Origin: Microdochium bolleyi
Lineage: Eukaryota; Ascomycota; Sordariomycetes; Xylariales; Microdochiaceae
Direction of reading: 5' to 3'
DNA: 64,000 bases
Assembly (NCBI GenBank): GCA_001566295.1
Contig: KQ964249.1
Coordinates: 2,418,001-2,482,000 of the forward strand
Positions within the stretch are counted from its first letter, which is position 1, and the number at the start of each line of letters is the position of its first letter. Below are positions 11,295 to 22,379 of the stretch, in pieces. The notes beneath the pieces were generated by a model that was not told where the DNA came from, searched no databases, and worked only from the letters and a program-made list of their open reading frames with translations. A program made the position numbers and the translations under genes.

Positions 11295-12506
11295 ATGCCT
11301 CCTGTTAACCACCCGATCGCTACAGTCGGCGTCGTTGCCCTTTCGGTCGCCGTCGCAGCTGCGATAGCCGTCTACGAGTCCCCCGAGCTTCAGCGAATGG
11401 CACAGGACCTTCGCCGGCGTATCGCGATCGCTCTTCACTCGTTTGGTGACAGCATTAGCCCTGAACAACGGGAAAACCTTTTCAATCGCCCCGAAGATGC
11501 CGAAGGGTTCCTCATGTCTAGAGGCCTAGGGCCCGACTCCACAGGCGAGCAAGGTGTCGATGCTGATGCAGAGACACGCCGCCGACAACGCGAGGAGCTC
11601 ATGTACTGGAACGCTGTGATGGAGGAGAAGAGAAAGGAGCAAGGTGCCGACCCTGAGAAGGCTGCAGCCGAGCCTAGCCGACCGGTCGGGGCGCTGCGTC
11701 AGCGGGGCTCCAGCTTCGACGACTTCCTTAAGCAGGACGAGAACGCCGAGAAGGGCGCCTTTGTCGTCTCCTCGGGCTCCATGATTCAAGGTGCGGCCGA
11801 GGGTATTCTCCGCCGCCGCGGTGAAGGTGCCCGGGGTATGGTGTACAGCAACCCATTCCTCGACGAGCACGCAATTGACGAGCATGTCCTGCTCGAGAAC
11901 AGCCTGGTTGATGATCCTGTCAAAGACGAGCTTTCCGACATCTACAGCGCGACCGACATCGGCGACAAGGATGCGCCGATGAGCTCGACCCTGTCTCCTG
12001 CACGATTGGCCTCCGAGACACCAGCCGTCATCAAGGAGGAGGAGGCAACGTCCGAGTCCGAGCAATTGCCCACCGTTGAGATCCCGCAAACCGCGTCACT
12101 GTCTGCTTCCGCTTTCTCTGAGCGAGAGCTTGGGCAAGACGAGTACGCTACCGCCGGACAAGACGAGGACCGCCACAACGACGCCTACAGCTCGATCCAG
12201 GCCTGGGCGCAAACATCCCACCCGGGCTTCTACTCTCCCTTACCCGTCACACCTGCTGCACCGCTGTCGGAGCCCGAGCTCATCAGTGATGGCCAGCTGA
12301 CGCCAACCGACACTATGTCACTTGCTGGCTCGGGCGTCGACGTCGCGAACGATGTGGCCTCCGTGCGGTCCGGCACTGGCAGCCAGAATGGTGCGAGCAG
12401 ATATTTCGATGTCCTCAGCGAGGACGAGGAGGTCATGACTCCTGCGAGCTGGAGCGAGGTTGGCAGCGTGACGGGCGAGAGCGAGGGTGTTCCCGTTCAT
12501 GCGTAG
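11295..12506 (+). CDS. Uncharacterised protein with N-terminal membrane anchor and acidic disordered body
   Basis: A 403-aa single-exon product. Residues 6-27 form one hydrophobic segment (VGVVALSVAVAAAIAVYES), followed by a basic amphipathic stretch, LQRMAQDLRRRIAIALHS. A conserved-looking block then reads FNRPEDAEGFL and RRRQREELMYWNAVMEEK, and a later one SFDDFLKQDENAEKG. The rest is rich in Asp, Glu, Ser and Thr and is predicted to be disordered, with no cysteine or catalytic motif. A single N-terminal TM with a cytosolic acidic tail suggests a tail-facing membrane protein, for example of ER or mitochondrial outer membrane, but that is inference. I recall similar uncharacterised proteins in filamentous ascomycetes. 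The start was chosen because the hydrophobic segment follows directly, though an upstream exon could lengthen the N-terminus. Confidence 0.8.
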   Translation: MPPVNHPIATVGVVALSVAVAAAIAVYESPELQRMAQDLRRRIAIALHSFGDSISPEQRENLFNRPEDAEGFLMSRGLGPDSTGEQGVDADAETRRRQREELMYWNAVMEEKRKEQGADPEKAAAEPSRPVGALRQRGSSFDDFLKQDENAEKGAFVVSSGSMIQGAAEGILRRRGEGARGMVYSNPFLDEHAIDEHVLLENSLVDDPVKDELSDIYSATDIGDKDAPMSSTLSPARLASETPAVIKEEEATSESEQLPTVEIPQTASLSASAFSERELGQDEYATAGQDEDRHNDAYSSIQAWAQTSHPGFYSPLPVTPAAPLSEPELISDGQLTPTDTMSLAGSGVDVANDVASVRSGTGSQNGASRYFDVLSEDEEVMTPASWSEVGSVTGESEGVPVHA

Positions 12507-12967
12507 ATGAACAGCGACAAACTGTAGAAAACCTGTGTTTAGGCTGTGGCTTTCAGGTGGAAGTGCATGAGCAGATGGTGCACACGCTTCGTGGAAGCAG
12601 ACAAAACTCTTGCTCTGGGCTTGTTGGACAATCACTATGTTTGCTCGGCCGCATCACCCAGGATGTTTCACATGGCACCAGCACTGTTTGATTTTCGGGC
12701 GTTAAGGACCAGGTTCGGCGTTTTTTTTGGGAAATGCGAATGAAATACTGGACGTTCCTGTTGGAAGATATGTTCCCTAGCATCGTGGATTTAACTTGTA
12801 GTCTAAAAGGGAAGATTTGCAGCACTATCCCTCGCCTCAAATCTTGCGTCTATTTGCCCGCCTTGTCGCCGACATACTGTCAACTTGAAGCTCTATATCT
12901 CGGAACGTCTGGACCTGCAAGCCTCTCTACAATGCAAAACCATCAGGATGACTCATAATGTTGCAGG
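12507..12967. other. Convergent 3' region
   Basis: A 0.46 kb stretch between two stop codons on opposite strands, with a T-run at about 12721-12728. It likely contains both 3' UTRs and no gene. Confidence 0.6.
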
Positions 12968-13990
12968 TCACGCCTGAGTCGCCGTTGGCACAGCCCCCTG
13001 TTCACATGTCTTGACATCGACACCATCCCTCGTGCCATCATCCTTCTCCTTCTTCAGCGCCTCCCTGTAGTCCTCCCAGAGGTTCTCGACCGGCCGCCCG
13101 ACGAGCTCGGTCCAGAACCCCTTGGCCTCGTACTTTTTCGTGACGCGCAGCTTCTCGTTAAGCTGGCGCACGGTGCCCTTGCCGAAGCGCTGCTCCAGGT
13201 AATCCAGAAAGTACGCAGTCCTCTGATACCCGGCATCCCACTTGCCGTCGTCGCCGGTGCCCTCTCCCCTCTTCCAGTGCGGCGGGGCCAGCTCGCACTG
13301 CAGCCGGACCCAGTCGGCCACGCCCTCGATCAGCCCCCCCGGGCACGAGCCGCGGGCGTTCCACTGGTAGCAGTGCACGAGCTCGTGGGTGACCACGCCC
13401 ATGATCTCGGCGTGCCGGCGTGCGGAGGGCTGAACCCCGGCGATGTAAGCCAGGGAGAAGTGGATCTCCTTGTGGTCGTCGTCGAGGTCGGAGCCCGTGG
13501 TGTACGCGACGCCCGGCATGTCCCGGAGGATCAGGGTCACGGAGCGCGTGGGCGGCTGGTGCAGGTGCTTCTGCACGGGAGGCGAAATGTAGTACAGATG
13601 CCGCAGGACGGAGCGGACGCAGTGCTCAAAGTCCCGCGCGGCGTCGTAGTGGGAGAGGAAGACGGCGGCGCCGGGGTGGCTGATGTCGTCGATGCGGAGG
13701 CGGAGCTTGGGGAGGGCGATGTCGGAGTCAGCGGCCCCGGCGTCCTCGTCATGATGTCCGGAGCTGGCCGCCCGGATCGGCAGGGGAGTTGCGGTGGCCT
13801 CTGCCGGGGGTGCGGAGCTGGCGGGCGACATGCCGGGCATGAACACGGGAGGAGGCACCGGGGTAGAGCGTGGCGGGATGCCCATGAGATCAGGGTCGAG
13901 GTCTTTGCGGCTCCGGCGCGTGTCTATCTCAATGTCGAGCGCGGCGGTGTGTGGAATGCTCTGGTCACCTGAGTGGCTGGAGCGGCTCAT
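12968..13990 (-). CDS. Basic secretory protein (PBSP) family metallopeptidase-like protein
   Basis: 340 aa, single exon. Residues 1-92 are Pro/Ser/Ala-rich and disordered, and no signal peptide is visible despite the family name. From about residue 94 (PKLRLRIDDISHPGAAVFLS) the fold typical of the plant basic secretory protein / 'peptidase of plants and bacteria' family follows. Diagnostic motifs are the zinc-binding HELVH (His202, Glu203, His206) in VVTHELVHCYQWNARG and the segment GGLIEGVADWVRL at 218-230. A YFLDYLEQRFG helix follows. Members are thought to be zinc peptidases, but substrates are poorly known. The active-site HExxH is intact. It is transcribed divergently from stu1 with 1.5 kb between the starts. 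A role inside the cell is inferred only from the missing signal peptide. Confidence 0.85.
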   Translation of the reverse strand: MSRSSHSGDQSIPHTAALDIEIDTRRSRKDLDPDLMGIPPRSTPVPPPVFMPGMSPASSAPPAEATATPLPIRAASSGHHDEDAGAADSDIALPKLRLRIDDISHPGAAVFLSHYDAARDFEHCVRSVLRHLYYISPPVQKHLHQPPTRSVTLILRDMPGVAYTTGSDLDDDHKEIHFSLAYIAGVQPSARRHAEIMGVVTHELVHCYQWNARGSCPGGLIEGVADWVRLQCELAPPHWKRGEGTGDDGKWDAGYQRTAYFLDYLEQRFGKGTVRQLNEKLRVTKKYEAKGFWTELVGRPVENLWEDYREALKKEKDDGTRDGVDVKTCEQGAVPTATQA

Positions 13991-15468
13991 GAGGATCTGT
14001 GGGTGTTGATTCTGGGATGGAGTCTCGGGTCAGGAGGTTGCGACAGACAGGAAACTCGGCAACGCCCACTTCTTTGTATCCTGCTCGTGTGACTCTGTGA
14101 TGGCGACGGTACTAAAGGCAGAGGTCTGGAGGAGTAGTGCTCTGTGGTATCATGTCGATGCAGGGTGGTTGTGTCGAAGACCGGATGTGGTCAGGTCTCG
14201 AGGCGGCTCCCGGGACAAGTGGGGCACTCTGGGGTTACCCCAAGCAGGGCCTCGGGAAGGCACAAGTGATATCAGATTCGATGTCGATCGTGCTGGCTCA
14301 AGTATCGTCCACCGTGCATTCTGAATTCGAAACGGTCTTCTCCATGGCTGCGAGCCGAGGGTCTAGCATGGCACAAGCCCTGGGATCAAGGTTCGTTCAT
14401 CTGTACCTGGGTAGCTACTCGACTCACCGTAAAGGTCAATCTGCATGTTGCTGCACCCTTGCTGCCCACTCTGGCTCGCTCAGTGGGGCTCACTTGCAGA
14501 CCAGACGGCGCGAAGCCATGCTCTTGAAACATGGAGATCCAGGCCAGAGCATGCTCGAGCCTCACCCCGCCTCGCCCGCCCGACAATTGTCGATACCGCC
14601 TGGATAAAGTGCCTCAGAGCAAACTTGTCCAGTCCACCGCCGCCTGGTCGGGCTGCAACCAAGTAGGTCGATTCTGCGATTGGGCTGCCTGGGCAAGCCT
14701 GCTAGCGTACAAATAGCCGTCCTGGTCGCAGTGCGTGTGGAGTCGCGGCACGCTGGTTGCCCAGGCACTCTGCCCTCGCTGCGAGGTGCCTGGCGGGTTG
14801 CATCTGTCAACACGGCATTGGGCCACCACATCATCTCTCCCGAGGCCGTCAACAATTTCCCTCCACCGAGCCTCCACCACGCTTTCTCGACACAACCACA
14901 GCCCAGACGCGCTCCAGAATCGCAACCACTTCGCACAGGAACCGCGACCAAGCTTATCAACTACCACGATCGCTTGTGCCCACCGCCTTCTAGGCTTGCC
15001 CGAACAAAGTTTGGCCATTCCGCCAAGGACCCCAAACACCAGACCACCTTCGGAGCTTCCCCGAGCGCGCAACGGCCTTCGACCTCGCCAGAAGGGCCAG
15101 CTCACGCGTCGCACGTCCTCCCAAGCCGCCTCGCAGCAGCTCCGAACATCCAAGCCTGTCCCGGGCACGATTGTCGATTTCTGGCTGCCCCAGGCCTGCC
15201 CCCTATTGCAGCAGACCACCGAGCTCGGCTTAACACCAATGACCATTGCGACCATCTTCGGGACCGAAACATTGCACATCACCGGTGTCGAATAACAACT
15301 ACTTCTTCTTCCTATCCCAGACGCAAGGCCAACCCCGTGTTGACGGTCTCGTGTTTGTTTGAGCATCCCGGAGCCCGGAGTGCACCCATTGCGAAACAGG
15401 TAGAATCCAGCGCCTGATTTTGTACGCAACCACAGTTTCAAGGCCGTTTTCTCCCTTCCCGGAGCGCC
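13991..15468. other. Divergent intergenic region, PBSP gene / stu1
   Basis: 1.5 kb with both promoters. From about 14840 to 15468 the plus strand is C- and A-rich with few G runs, like a long stu1 5' leader. Frames here have atypical composition and no domain. Confidence 0.5.
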
Positions 15469-18400
15469 ATGGCTGAGAAACTCACCGACGAGCAGGTCGA
15501 TGCCCTGCTGGTCATCCTGCGCAAGGACGTATCTGTCGATGCAAAGGTCCAGCAGGTGACGGCCATTAAATCCGCCATCAAGCAGCACAATGTCCCGGAT
15601 AGCTGCATCCCGCAGTTGTTTGAGGCGCTGCGGCTCGCTTCCAGCTCCCAGCACTCGGCCATTGTCACGGCCGGCTTTGCGGCGCTCAACCACCTCCTGA
15701 CTCGACTCTCCCGCCAGGACCCCAAGTTCATCGTGCGGGAGGCGAAGCCTACGCTGGCGCTGATAGTCGACAAGATGGGCGATCAAAAGGATAAGTTCCG
15801 AACACTTGCGATCCAAGCCATGGCAACCTACTATACGCAGTCTCCCACCGATGCAGAACGCTCTGTGCGGAATATCGCGTTGGTGGGTAAGAACCCCAGA
15901 GCGAAGGAGGCGGGCATGCAATGGCTGCTTCAGGTGAGTCCCTTTCCCGTTCATGTGTGCTCTAGATTCTTGGCTAACGTGTCGAGCAAAGATGCACAAG
16001 GAGCATGGGTTGCAGTTCAGGACGTACGTCCCGACACTTATGGAGCTTCTCGAAGACGCAGATGGGATGGTCCGAGATGCTGCAAAGCTTACTGTGATCG
16101 AGCTGTTTAGGTACGTGCAATAGACATTGTTGTGCATGCAAAAGTATCATTCCTAACACTACTCAATCCAGAGACGCCCCGAATGCTGCCAAGTCCGACT
16201 TGAAGAAGCAGCTCAAAAACTTCAAGGTCCGGCCAGCTATAGAGACTGCCATCGTCAAAGAACTCATTCCATCTGGGGCCGTAAAGCGTGATCTTGGTGA
16301 AGCACGGCCGGCGTCTGCGGCATCGACCAGACCCGCGCTCGGAGCGAGCGTATCCTCTATGGCCGGGAGCGAGCGACCAACTACTCCCGCACCAGAAGCG
16401 ACAGCCGAAGCCGTCGAGCCAACTTATGTCAACACGCAACGTGAGCTCGAAGAGATTTTCAGGGATATGCACTACTTTTTCGAGGGCAAGGAGTCCGAGC
16501 AGAACTGGCTCAAGCGTGAAGAGAGCATCAACAAGATGCGCAGGCTCGCTGCTGGCAATGCCCCATCAGACTTCCCCGATGCATTCATTGCAGGCAGCCG
16601 TGCCATGCTCGACGGGATCATCAAAGCAGTCATCTCGCTTCGAACCAGTTTGTCGAAAGAGGGGTGCTCGCTTGTCCAAGACCTGGCCAACACTTTTGGC
16701 CCTGCCATTGATCCTATGGTTGAGCTTCTCATGCAGACATTCATCAAGTTGTGCGCAGCTACCAAGAAGATTGCTTCGCAGCAGGCCAATGTCACTGTCG
16801 ATACGATCGTTGGAAAGTGCACATACACGCCGAGGATCATGCAGCACATTTGGGCCGCATGCCAGGACAAGAACGTCCAGCCTCGCACCTATGCTTCAGG
16901 CTGGCTCAAAACCGTGATCAAGAAGGAGGCTCACCACAAGAGCCACCTCGAGCACGGTGGCGGCCTGGATCTGATCGAGAAGTGTCTCAAGAAAGGACTT
17001 GCAGACTCCAACCCTGGCGTCCGCGAAAGATGCCGTGCGACATACTGGCTATTCGCAACTGTCTGGCCCGCAAAAGCTGAAGCGTGAGTAGAACCACCCA
17101 TAACTGCACGACCTCAAGACCAATATTCTAACAGGACTACTCCAATAGACTCATGGAATCTCTTGATGCCGGCGCTCAGAAACTCCTGCGCAATGATCCG
17201 AACAACCCCAACTCTCCTAAGAAGACCGAGGCTGTTGCGGCCCGACCTGGACTTGGACTCTCCAAGAGTACAATGGGAGTCAGCAAGCCATCTCTGCGTG
17301 AGGCCATGATGGCACAAAAGCGCCAAATGACTACCAAGAACCTCCCAGCCAGGCCAGGCTCCGCGATGGCGACGATCACCCCAGCACGACCCGCCGCGAC
17401 GACTGCCAGTGCACATTCAGCGGCTCCTGCCACAAGGCCGCGGCCTGAAGCTTCTACTCTGTCTACCGGTGGAATGTCTCATGCACCCATGCGTCCAGCT
17501 AGAAGGCGACCGGAAATGGCTGCTCGGCCTGCAACTGCAGGGCCCTACTCGGTCAGATCTCACGATGTGGCCTCAACGGAGCGCACGAGCCCATCGGAAG
17601 CAACAAGGAAGCCAGTCGTTAGCAAGCCGATCTCGGGCTCTCCTAGGCGGACGGCACCTCGAGCTCGGCCTGGTCATCAATCGACCGCGAGTGATTCGAA
17701 TTTGGCAGTGATTGCGACCCCATCCAAGCCGCCTACGACGGCCAAGTTGGCAGCACCGTCTCCTCGCACGAGCCCGGCGAAGCCGGTAGCAGCCACACAG
17801 GCGGCCGTCCCCACCAGCCCATTAAAGTCGGCAGAGGATCCCCAAGGACTGCCGGATATAGCAAGCCTCAAGTCGAGTTTGCGTCCACTTTCGCCCAGTC
17901 CAAATACGACGCCGGTCGGCACGCCAAGATCGGTCCTGAAGTCAACGCCAATCGTCGCCGCGAAGGCTACTCCAGTTATCTCCGAACAAGAGCAGCCCCA
18001 GCCTGTAATCTCGCAGCCTGTGGTTGAGCCTCTTTTGTCAACGCCATCGAAGACGCCCCTCAAAGTTTTCGAGGATCCCTTCACTCCTGAGAAGACGGAG
18101 ACGCCGAGACCGACGAGCTCGTCGAATGCTATACATCGTCCTGTGTTGGAGGACAAACCTGTCAACGAAGACGCGGCTATCCTTGGACGCATCGCTAAGG
18201 ACGATGACGGGCAAGCGTCGGTGCTCATGCCCGAGGTCTCTCCCGAGAAAGCCCGACAGAATACTCGTCTGCTTGAGAGCGGTATTTCACGAGTAAAGGC
18301 ACAGACGCTTGACGTGCACGGCTTCCGCAAACTGCAAAGTGTCATTCGCGACACGAAATCGGTGTTCTCAGACGACACCTTTGATTCTCTCCTGGTTGGA

Positions 18401-18997
18401 CTCTTTGAGTATCTCGAGTCACCACTTGCGGATCTGTCCCCAGAGAAGATCCAGGACGTCAAGGCGCAGATCCTCGCCACCGTGAAGCTCATGCTGAAGA
18501 AGACCCCTAGCAACTTCCAGCCGCACATTTCACGAGGTTTGGAGGCACTTCTCGCCACGCGTGCTGGGTATGATGCACGCACACATATCGTCAGCGGACT
18601 TGAACTACTGGCTGATGAGCTCGTGGTTCTTGGGGATGCAGACGAGATTGTCGTTACCATGACGAAGAAGCTGACGAGCATGGACGCGACCAATGCTGCT
18701 GGCAGCCGCAGCTTGAGCATGGGACTGCATATCCTTCGTCAACTGATTGAGACGAAGACGAGCTTTGTCCCCAACGAGACCGAGATCGCGTCCTTGGCGA
18801 CACTGTCAAGCAAGTGCCTCGAGAGTAAGGAGAGTGGCGTAAGGATGGACGCTGTCCAGCTTTGCGTGGCGCTTCATGCCCGTGTGGGCGAGGCCAAGTT
18901 CTGGGCATGCATGAAGAACGTGAAGGACGATCCCAAGAGTCTCATCACTTACTACGTTGTCAAGCGGCAGCGGGAGGACCAGGGTGTTAGGGCTTAA
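15469..18997 (+). CDS. stu1: CLASP-family microtubule-stabilising protein Stu1
   Basis: Stu1/CLASP binds microtubule lattices and plus ends, promotes rescue, and is needed for spindle assembly and kinetochore attachment. Four exons: 15469-15933, 15992-16110, 16172-17083, 17149-18997, giving 1114 aa, in the range of Aspergillus Stu1. Residues 1-225 form an N-terminal TOG-like HEAT array (for example FRTLAIQAMATYYTQSP). Residues about 283-505 match the CLASP N-terminal domain (TQRELEEIFRDMHYFFEGKE, NWLKREESINKMRRLAAG, GLDLIEKCLKKGLADSNPGVR). Residues about 505-860 are a basic Ser/Pro/Thr/Ala-rich linker of the microtubule-binding type. A C-terminal helical array starts near 873 (RVKAQTLDVHGFRKLQSVI). 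Intron 1 ends in CAAAG with GCTAAC upstream, and intron 3 uses AATAG. The acceptors were chosen because each keeps the domain frame. Confidence 0.92.
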
Positions 18998-19847
18998 AAA
19001 GTGTTCGAGCTGCTCAGGGCTCCCCATTCAGCACTGGTCGGATCTTATTGCAGCACCTTTTTCCAAAGCGAGGCGCTCTGCTGAACGGCGTTGAGCGGGC
19101 TCTCGGCGTCGCTGCCGCATATGTGTATACTGGACTGCGGACTTGCTGTACAAATCTTGTAATTAGACAAATGTATATTTTCAGATTCTTCAACTTTGTC
19201 GAGCCAAGTTCTTGTGACTGTTACGTATTAACCTTGGAACCATGGGTGCGACCTCATCTGGGCGGAAGCCCCACCAGCTCGAATTGTAGTGGACCTTCCT
19301 CGAAGGCGGTCTGGTACTTGCTATGATGGCGATGTACTTTGCTAGACATGCTGTACCTTCGCTCTGTAGCATGACTTATGCACCTCCGAACCACTGGACA
19401 CCTCACCCTCCGCCTCTCACTCGTGGCTGAAAGCCTTAAGAGTCCCCGGACCTCTGAATTCCTGTCTGAGACTCGTAACCTCCCAAGTATCAATTCAAGA
19501 TCTTCTCACAACGATAGTTGGTGGTCTTCTGTTTACTTGAAGCGTATGTGATAACCCCTGTAATGAGTGCCTACAGTTCATTCAGTACCACTTGTACAGC
19601 CTATATAGCACTTCAAGCTCATGCGAGCCAAATCTTTATCAGCCTGTGGAGCCTCTTTTTTTACTGCAGGGCAGAACTTTTCCGAGAACCGCCAACCCAC
19701 CACCCCACGAACCAGCCTGTGGGAGTCTGGTGTCTGCACGACCGAAAGCGACGTCGAAAGCCAAGCTCGGAAGCAGCGAGAAAGAGCTGGCGAGCCCTTT
19801 CCCTGCTTCTGCACCACGCGGGGGGTGCGCGCGCGCAACGAGAAAAG
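18998..19847. other. Intergenic region stu1 / zinc-finger regulator
   Basis: 0.85 kb. The frame of the next gene stays open upstream to about 19518, but composition there is leader-like (CT-rich, with in-frame ATG at 19563). I treat it as 5' UTR. No other gene. Confidence 0.55.
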
Positions 19848-22379
19848 ATGGGACGGAAGCAGCACCCCATCATCGCCCAGTACTTCGACCGCGGCGCGAA
19901 GCTCGCCGACAACTCGAACCGCTACGAGTACCGCTGCCGGAACTGCGGCGAGCACTTCCCCAAGGGCCGTCTCGAGACGCTGACCCTGCACATCACGAAG
20001 CGATGTCCCGCGATTACCGAGGCCGAGAGGGTCAACGCGTGCCTCGCCCTGCACGGCATCAATAGTGCTGCGCAGGCCAAGGCGCAAGCAGCGCGCCTGG
20101 GGGATGCTGCTGCTGCCGCCGCCGCCGCTGCCGCCACTGCGAACACGAACGCCGCCGCTGCTGCGGCCCAGCTCAGCCCGAACACGCCAGCTCATGGACT
20201 GCCCTCGGCTCCATTTGTCGAAAACCAAAACTGGACACCGCTCCAGACTCTTGCCGAAGTGTCGCGACAGATCGAGGCGAACGAGAAACATGACGAACCC
20301 GTGCCGGTGCAGCAGGATGAGCTTGTCGACCTCACAGGCGGCTCGGCGGACCCAGCGGCCTCGATGGCGAACCACACCGCGAACCTGTTCGAGCTTCACG
20401 ACCAGCTCGCGTTGGACCATCCGGGAGTCAACTACGAGGAGATCGCTAAGCGCGAGCCTGCTGGTGAGTACCCGAACACGGGTCTGGACTCGGAGATGTC
20501 CTATGCCCTTGCTGAACCGTCTTCAGTTACAGACGATGTGATGCAATCGCCCCTCGACGAGCACCAGGATATGACCCCAGAAGAGCGGATTGCGAAACTT
20601 CTCCAGGGCGCCGACGAACCGTCCCAGACCGCTCTCTCGGTCGCAGTAGCTGCCACAGCACGACTCAATCCCTCTTTGCTCGACCCTCAACTCCTTGCCG
20701 ACGAGCCACTACCCGACACAGTCTCGACCCCTGTCCAGAGCACAGAGATGCTCCTCGACTATTCGCCCTCATCCGCGCTCCCGATGCCACCGACTAGCTT
20801 GCCCATGCCTACCACCAGTCTTCCTATGCCTTCGACCCCGAGCCTCCCCATGCCGACGACCCCGAGTCTCCCCATGCCGTCAACACCGACGATCAGTACA
20901 GGAACAAGCGATGCCGAGATGACGTCTCACAGCGGAACGCCGATAGAGGATTCAGCACCGTGGATGGGCATGACCTACATGCCCGACGTCCACGCCCCTC
21001 CCAGCATAAGCAATCATGCGCAGCAGTTGATGGGTGCACTCAACAAGGGTGGCTTCCGTATGGATGCATTCCACGGTCCGAACGGCATCAGACATCGACA
21101 CAGCCGCGCCAGGTTCGATTCTGATCGCCGGAGAGAGGTGCAGGAGGTGCGTCGCATCGGCGCCTGCATCAGGTGTCGCATACTGCGGAAGACATGCTCA
21201 AAGGGCACTCCGTGCGACACCTGCAAGAAGGTCTTGTCCCCACGTGTGTGGCGCACAGGCTGTGTACGGACAAAGCTTTCCGAGTACATCGACTTGTACT
21301 CGGCTGGAGTCCAGGTGGTGATGGCTCAGAAACGGTTCAACTCGTACAAGACGTCTCATTCTCTCGCGAACACTGGCGTTGTCGTTGAGGCATCCCACTT
21401 TCCCGAGACCGGCCACCATATCGTGTTCGAGGTTCTTCAAGGCTGCCCGAAAGAGCCAGACGAGAGCACTGTGGCCGCTTTGGGTGGCATGGGTCTTCAG
21501 CCTGTCATTCTGCTCGACAACGACAAGGAGGATGTCCCCGCGAAGATCGAGACATATATGAGGCAGATTCTGCCGGACCTCATCAGCAGAGAGCCATCAT
21601 CCTATGTTCGGGTCACGCTAGAGACAGCCGTCCAAGTGGCTCACACCACCAACGACGAGTTGCTGCGCAGGTCGCTAGAGCTTTGGAGCATTGTCGAGAT
21701 CATGGACCGTGAGAGACAGTGGACGATGCTCGCGAAATCATCCTCCGATGACTTCGAGGACCACTGGATCAAGGACGAGTCCGACAGTGAGCCATACACA
21801 AACATCTGCATGCAGCTCAACGCAGGTGCGGAGCGCAAGGCAGCGGCAGCCAGCAAGAGCCTTCTCAACGGGATACAGCGCAACTTACAGGATGGCAAGC
21901 TCAAGCTCGGCTTTCCAATGTTCCTCACGGTCATGCTATTCATGAACTGCGTGGAGAAGACGACGTGGGCGTTCAAGGCGTGGGATCAGGAGAACCTCCG
22001 GCCCAAGTGGCCATTGGAGAAGCAGCCGAGCAGCTTCACGAATCAGGGGCATGGGCTGTGCGAGCTGCTGCGCATGCTGTTGTCCATACGGCACATCCTG
22101 CCCAAGACCACCAGCACAGACTCCACGGTGCCTATCGTGTCGGATGACCAGGACCCTGTTGTTCAGAAGTACTTTCAAGATCTGAGCATAACGCGTGAGT
22201 TTCTGCACATGCCATATTGGCGGGACCGCTGGCTAATGATGATGTATACAGCTGCTTATCTGCGAGCGCGACACGAACAGAACCACTTTTCGCCGACAGA
22301 CTCGCGGTCACTGGAGTTTCTGTATTGCGCTCCACTGCTGTTGAGTCCAGCCTCTGTACCAGGACCCGCTGTGGTGTGA
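19848..22379 (+). CDS. Nuclear regulator with BED-like zinc finger and variant Zn2Cys6 cluster
   Basis: The ATG at 19848 starts MGRKQHPIIAQYFDRG, a start I recall from a fungal BED-like finger group. Cys30-x2-Cys33-x14-His48-x4-Cys53 forms the finger. An Ala-rich run sits near residues 85-108, and tandem SLPMP-type units at about residues 311-346. A second cluster, Cys440-x2-Cys443-x6-Cys450-x5-Cys456-x2-Cys459-x12-Cys472, resembles GAL4 Zn2Cys6 with a long last loop, followed by VRTKLSEYIDLYSAG. The C-terminal part is helical and probably regulatory. A 57-base intron at 22195-22251 (GTGAGT...TACAG, CTAAT branch) gives 824 aa when spliced. Because it is a multiple of three and stop-free, retention gives 843 aa. 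DNA binding is inferred, and targets are unknown. Confidence 0.85.
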   Translation: MGRKQHPIIAQYFDRGAKLADNSNRYEYRCRNCGEHFPKGRLETLTLHITKRCPAITEAERVNACLALHGINSAAQAKAQAARLGDAAAAAAAAAATANTNAAAAAAQLSPNTPAHGLPSAPFVENQNWTPLQTLAEVSRQIEANEKHDEPVPVQQDELVDLTGGSADPAASMANHTANLFELHDQLALDHPGVNYEEIAKREPAGEYPNTGLDSEMSYALAEPSSVTDDVMQSPLDEHQDMTPEERIAKLLQGADEPSQTALSVAVAATARLNPSLLDPQLLADEPLPDTVSTPVQSTEMLLDYSPSSALPMPPTSLPMPTTSLPMPSTPSLPMPTTPSLPMPSTPTISTGTSDAEMTSHSGTPIEDSAPWMGMTYMPDVHAPPSISNHAQQLMGALNKGGFRMDAFHGPNGIRHRHSRARFDSDRRREVQEVRRIGACIRCRILRKTCSKGTPCDTCKKVLSPRVWRTGCVRTKLSEYIDLYSAGVQVVMAQKRFNSYKTSHSLANTGVVVEASHFPETGHHIVFEVLQGCPKEPDESTVAALGGMGLQPVILLDNDKEDVPAKIETYMRQILPDLISREPSSYVRVTLETAVQVAHTTNDELLRRSLELWSIVEIMDRERQWTMLAKSSSDDFEDHWIKDESDSEPYTNICMQLNAGAERKAAAASKSLLNGIQRNLQDGKLKLGFPMFLTVMLFMNCVEKTTWAFKAWDQENLRPKWPLEKQPSSFTNQGHGLCELLRMLLSIRHILPKTTSTDSTVPIVSDDQDPVVQKYFQDLSITREFLHMPYWRDRWLMMMYTAAYLRARHEQNHFSPTDSRSLEFLYCAPLLLSPASVPGPAVV
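20778..20886 (+). repeat. Coding tandem repeat (SLPMPTT/SLPMPST units)
   Basis: Five imperfect copies of a 21-24 base unit encode LPMP followed by Pro/Thr/Ser residues. They fall in the linker between the two zinc-binding modules, and copy number may vary between strains. Confidence 0.8.

Noticed and set aside
19518..19847. 110-codon N-terminal extension of the zinc-finger regulator
   Set aside because: The extension is leader-like and low in charged residues at first, while MGRKQHPI at 19848 is the start I expect for this finger group. It stays possible but unlikely.
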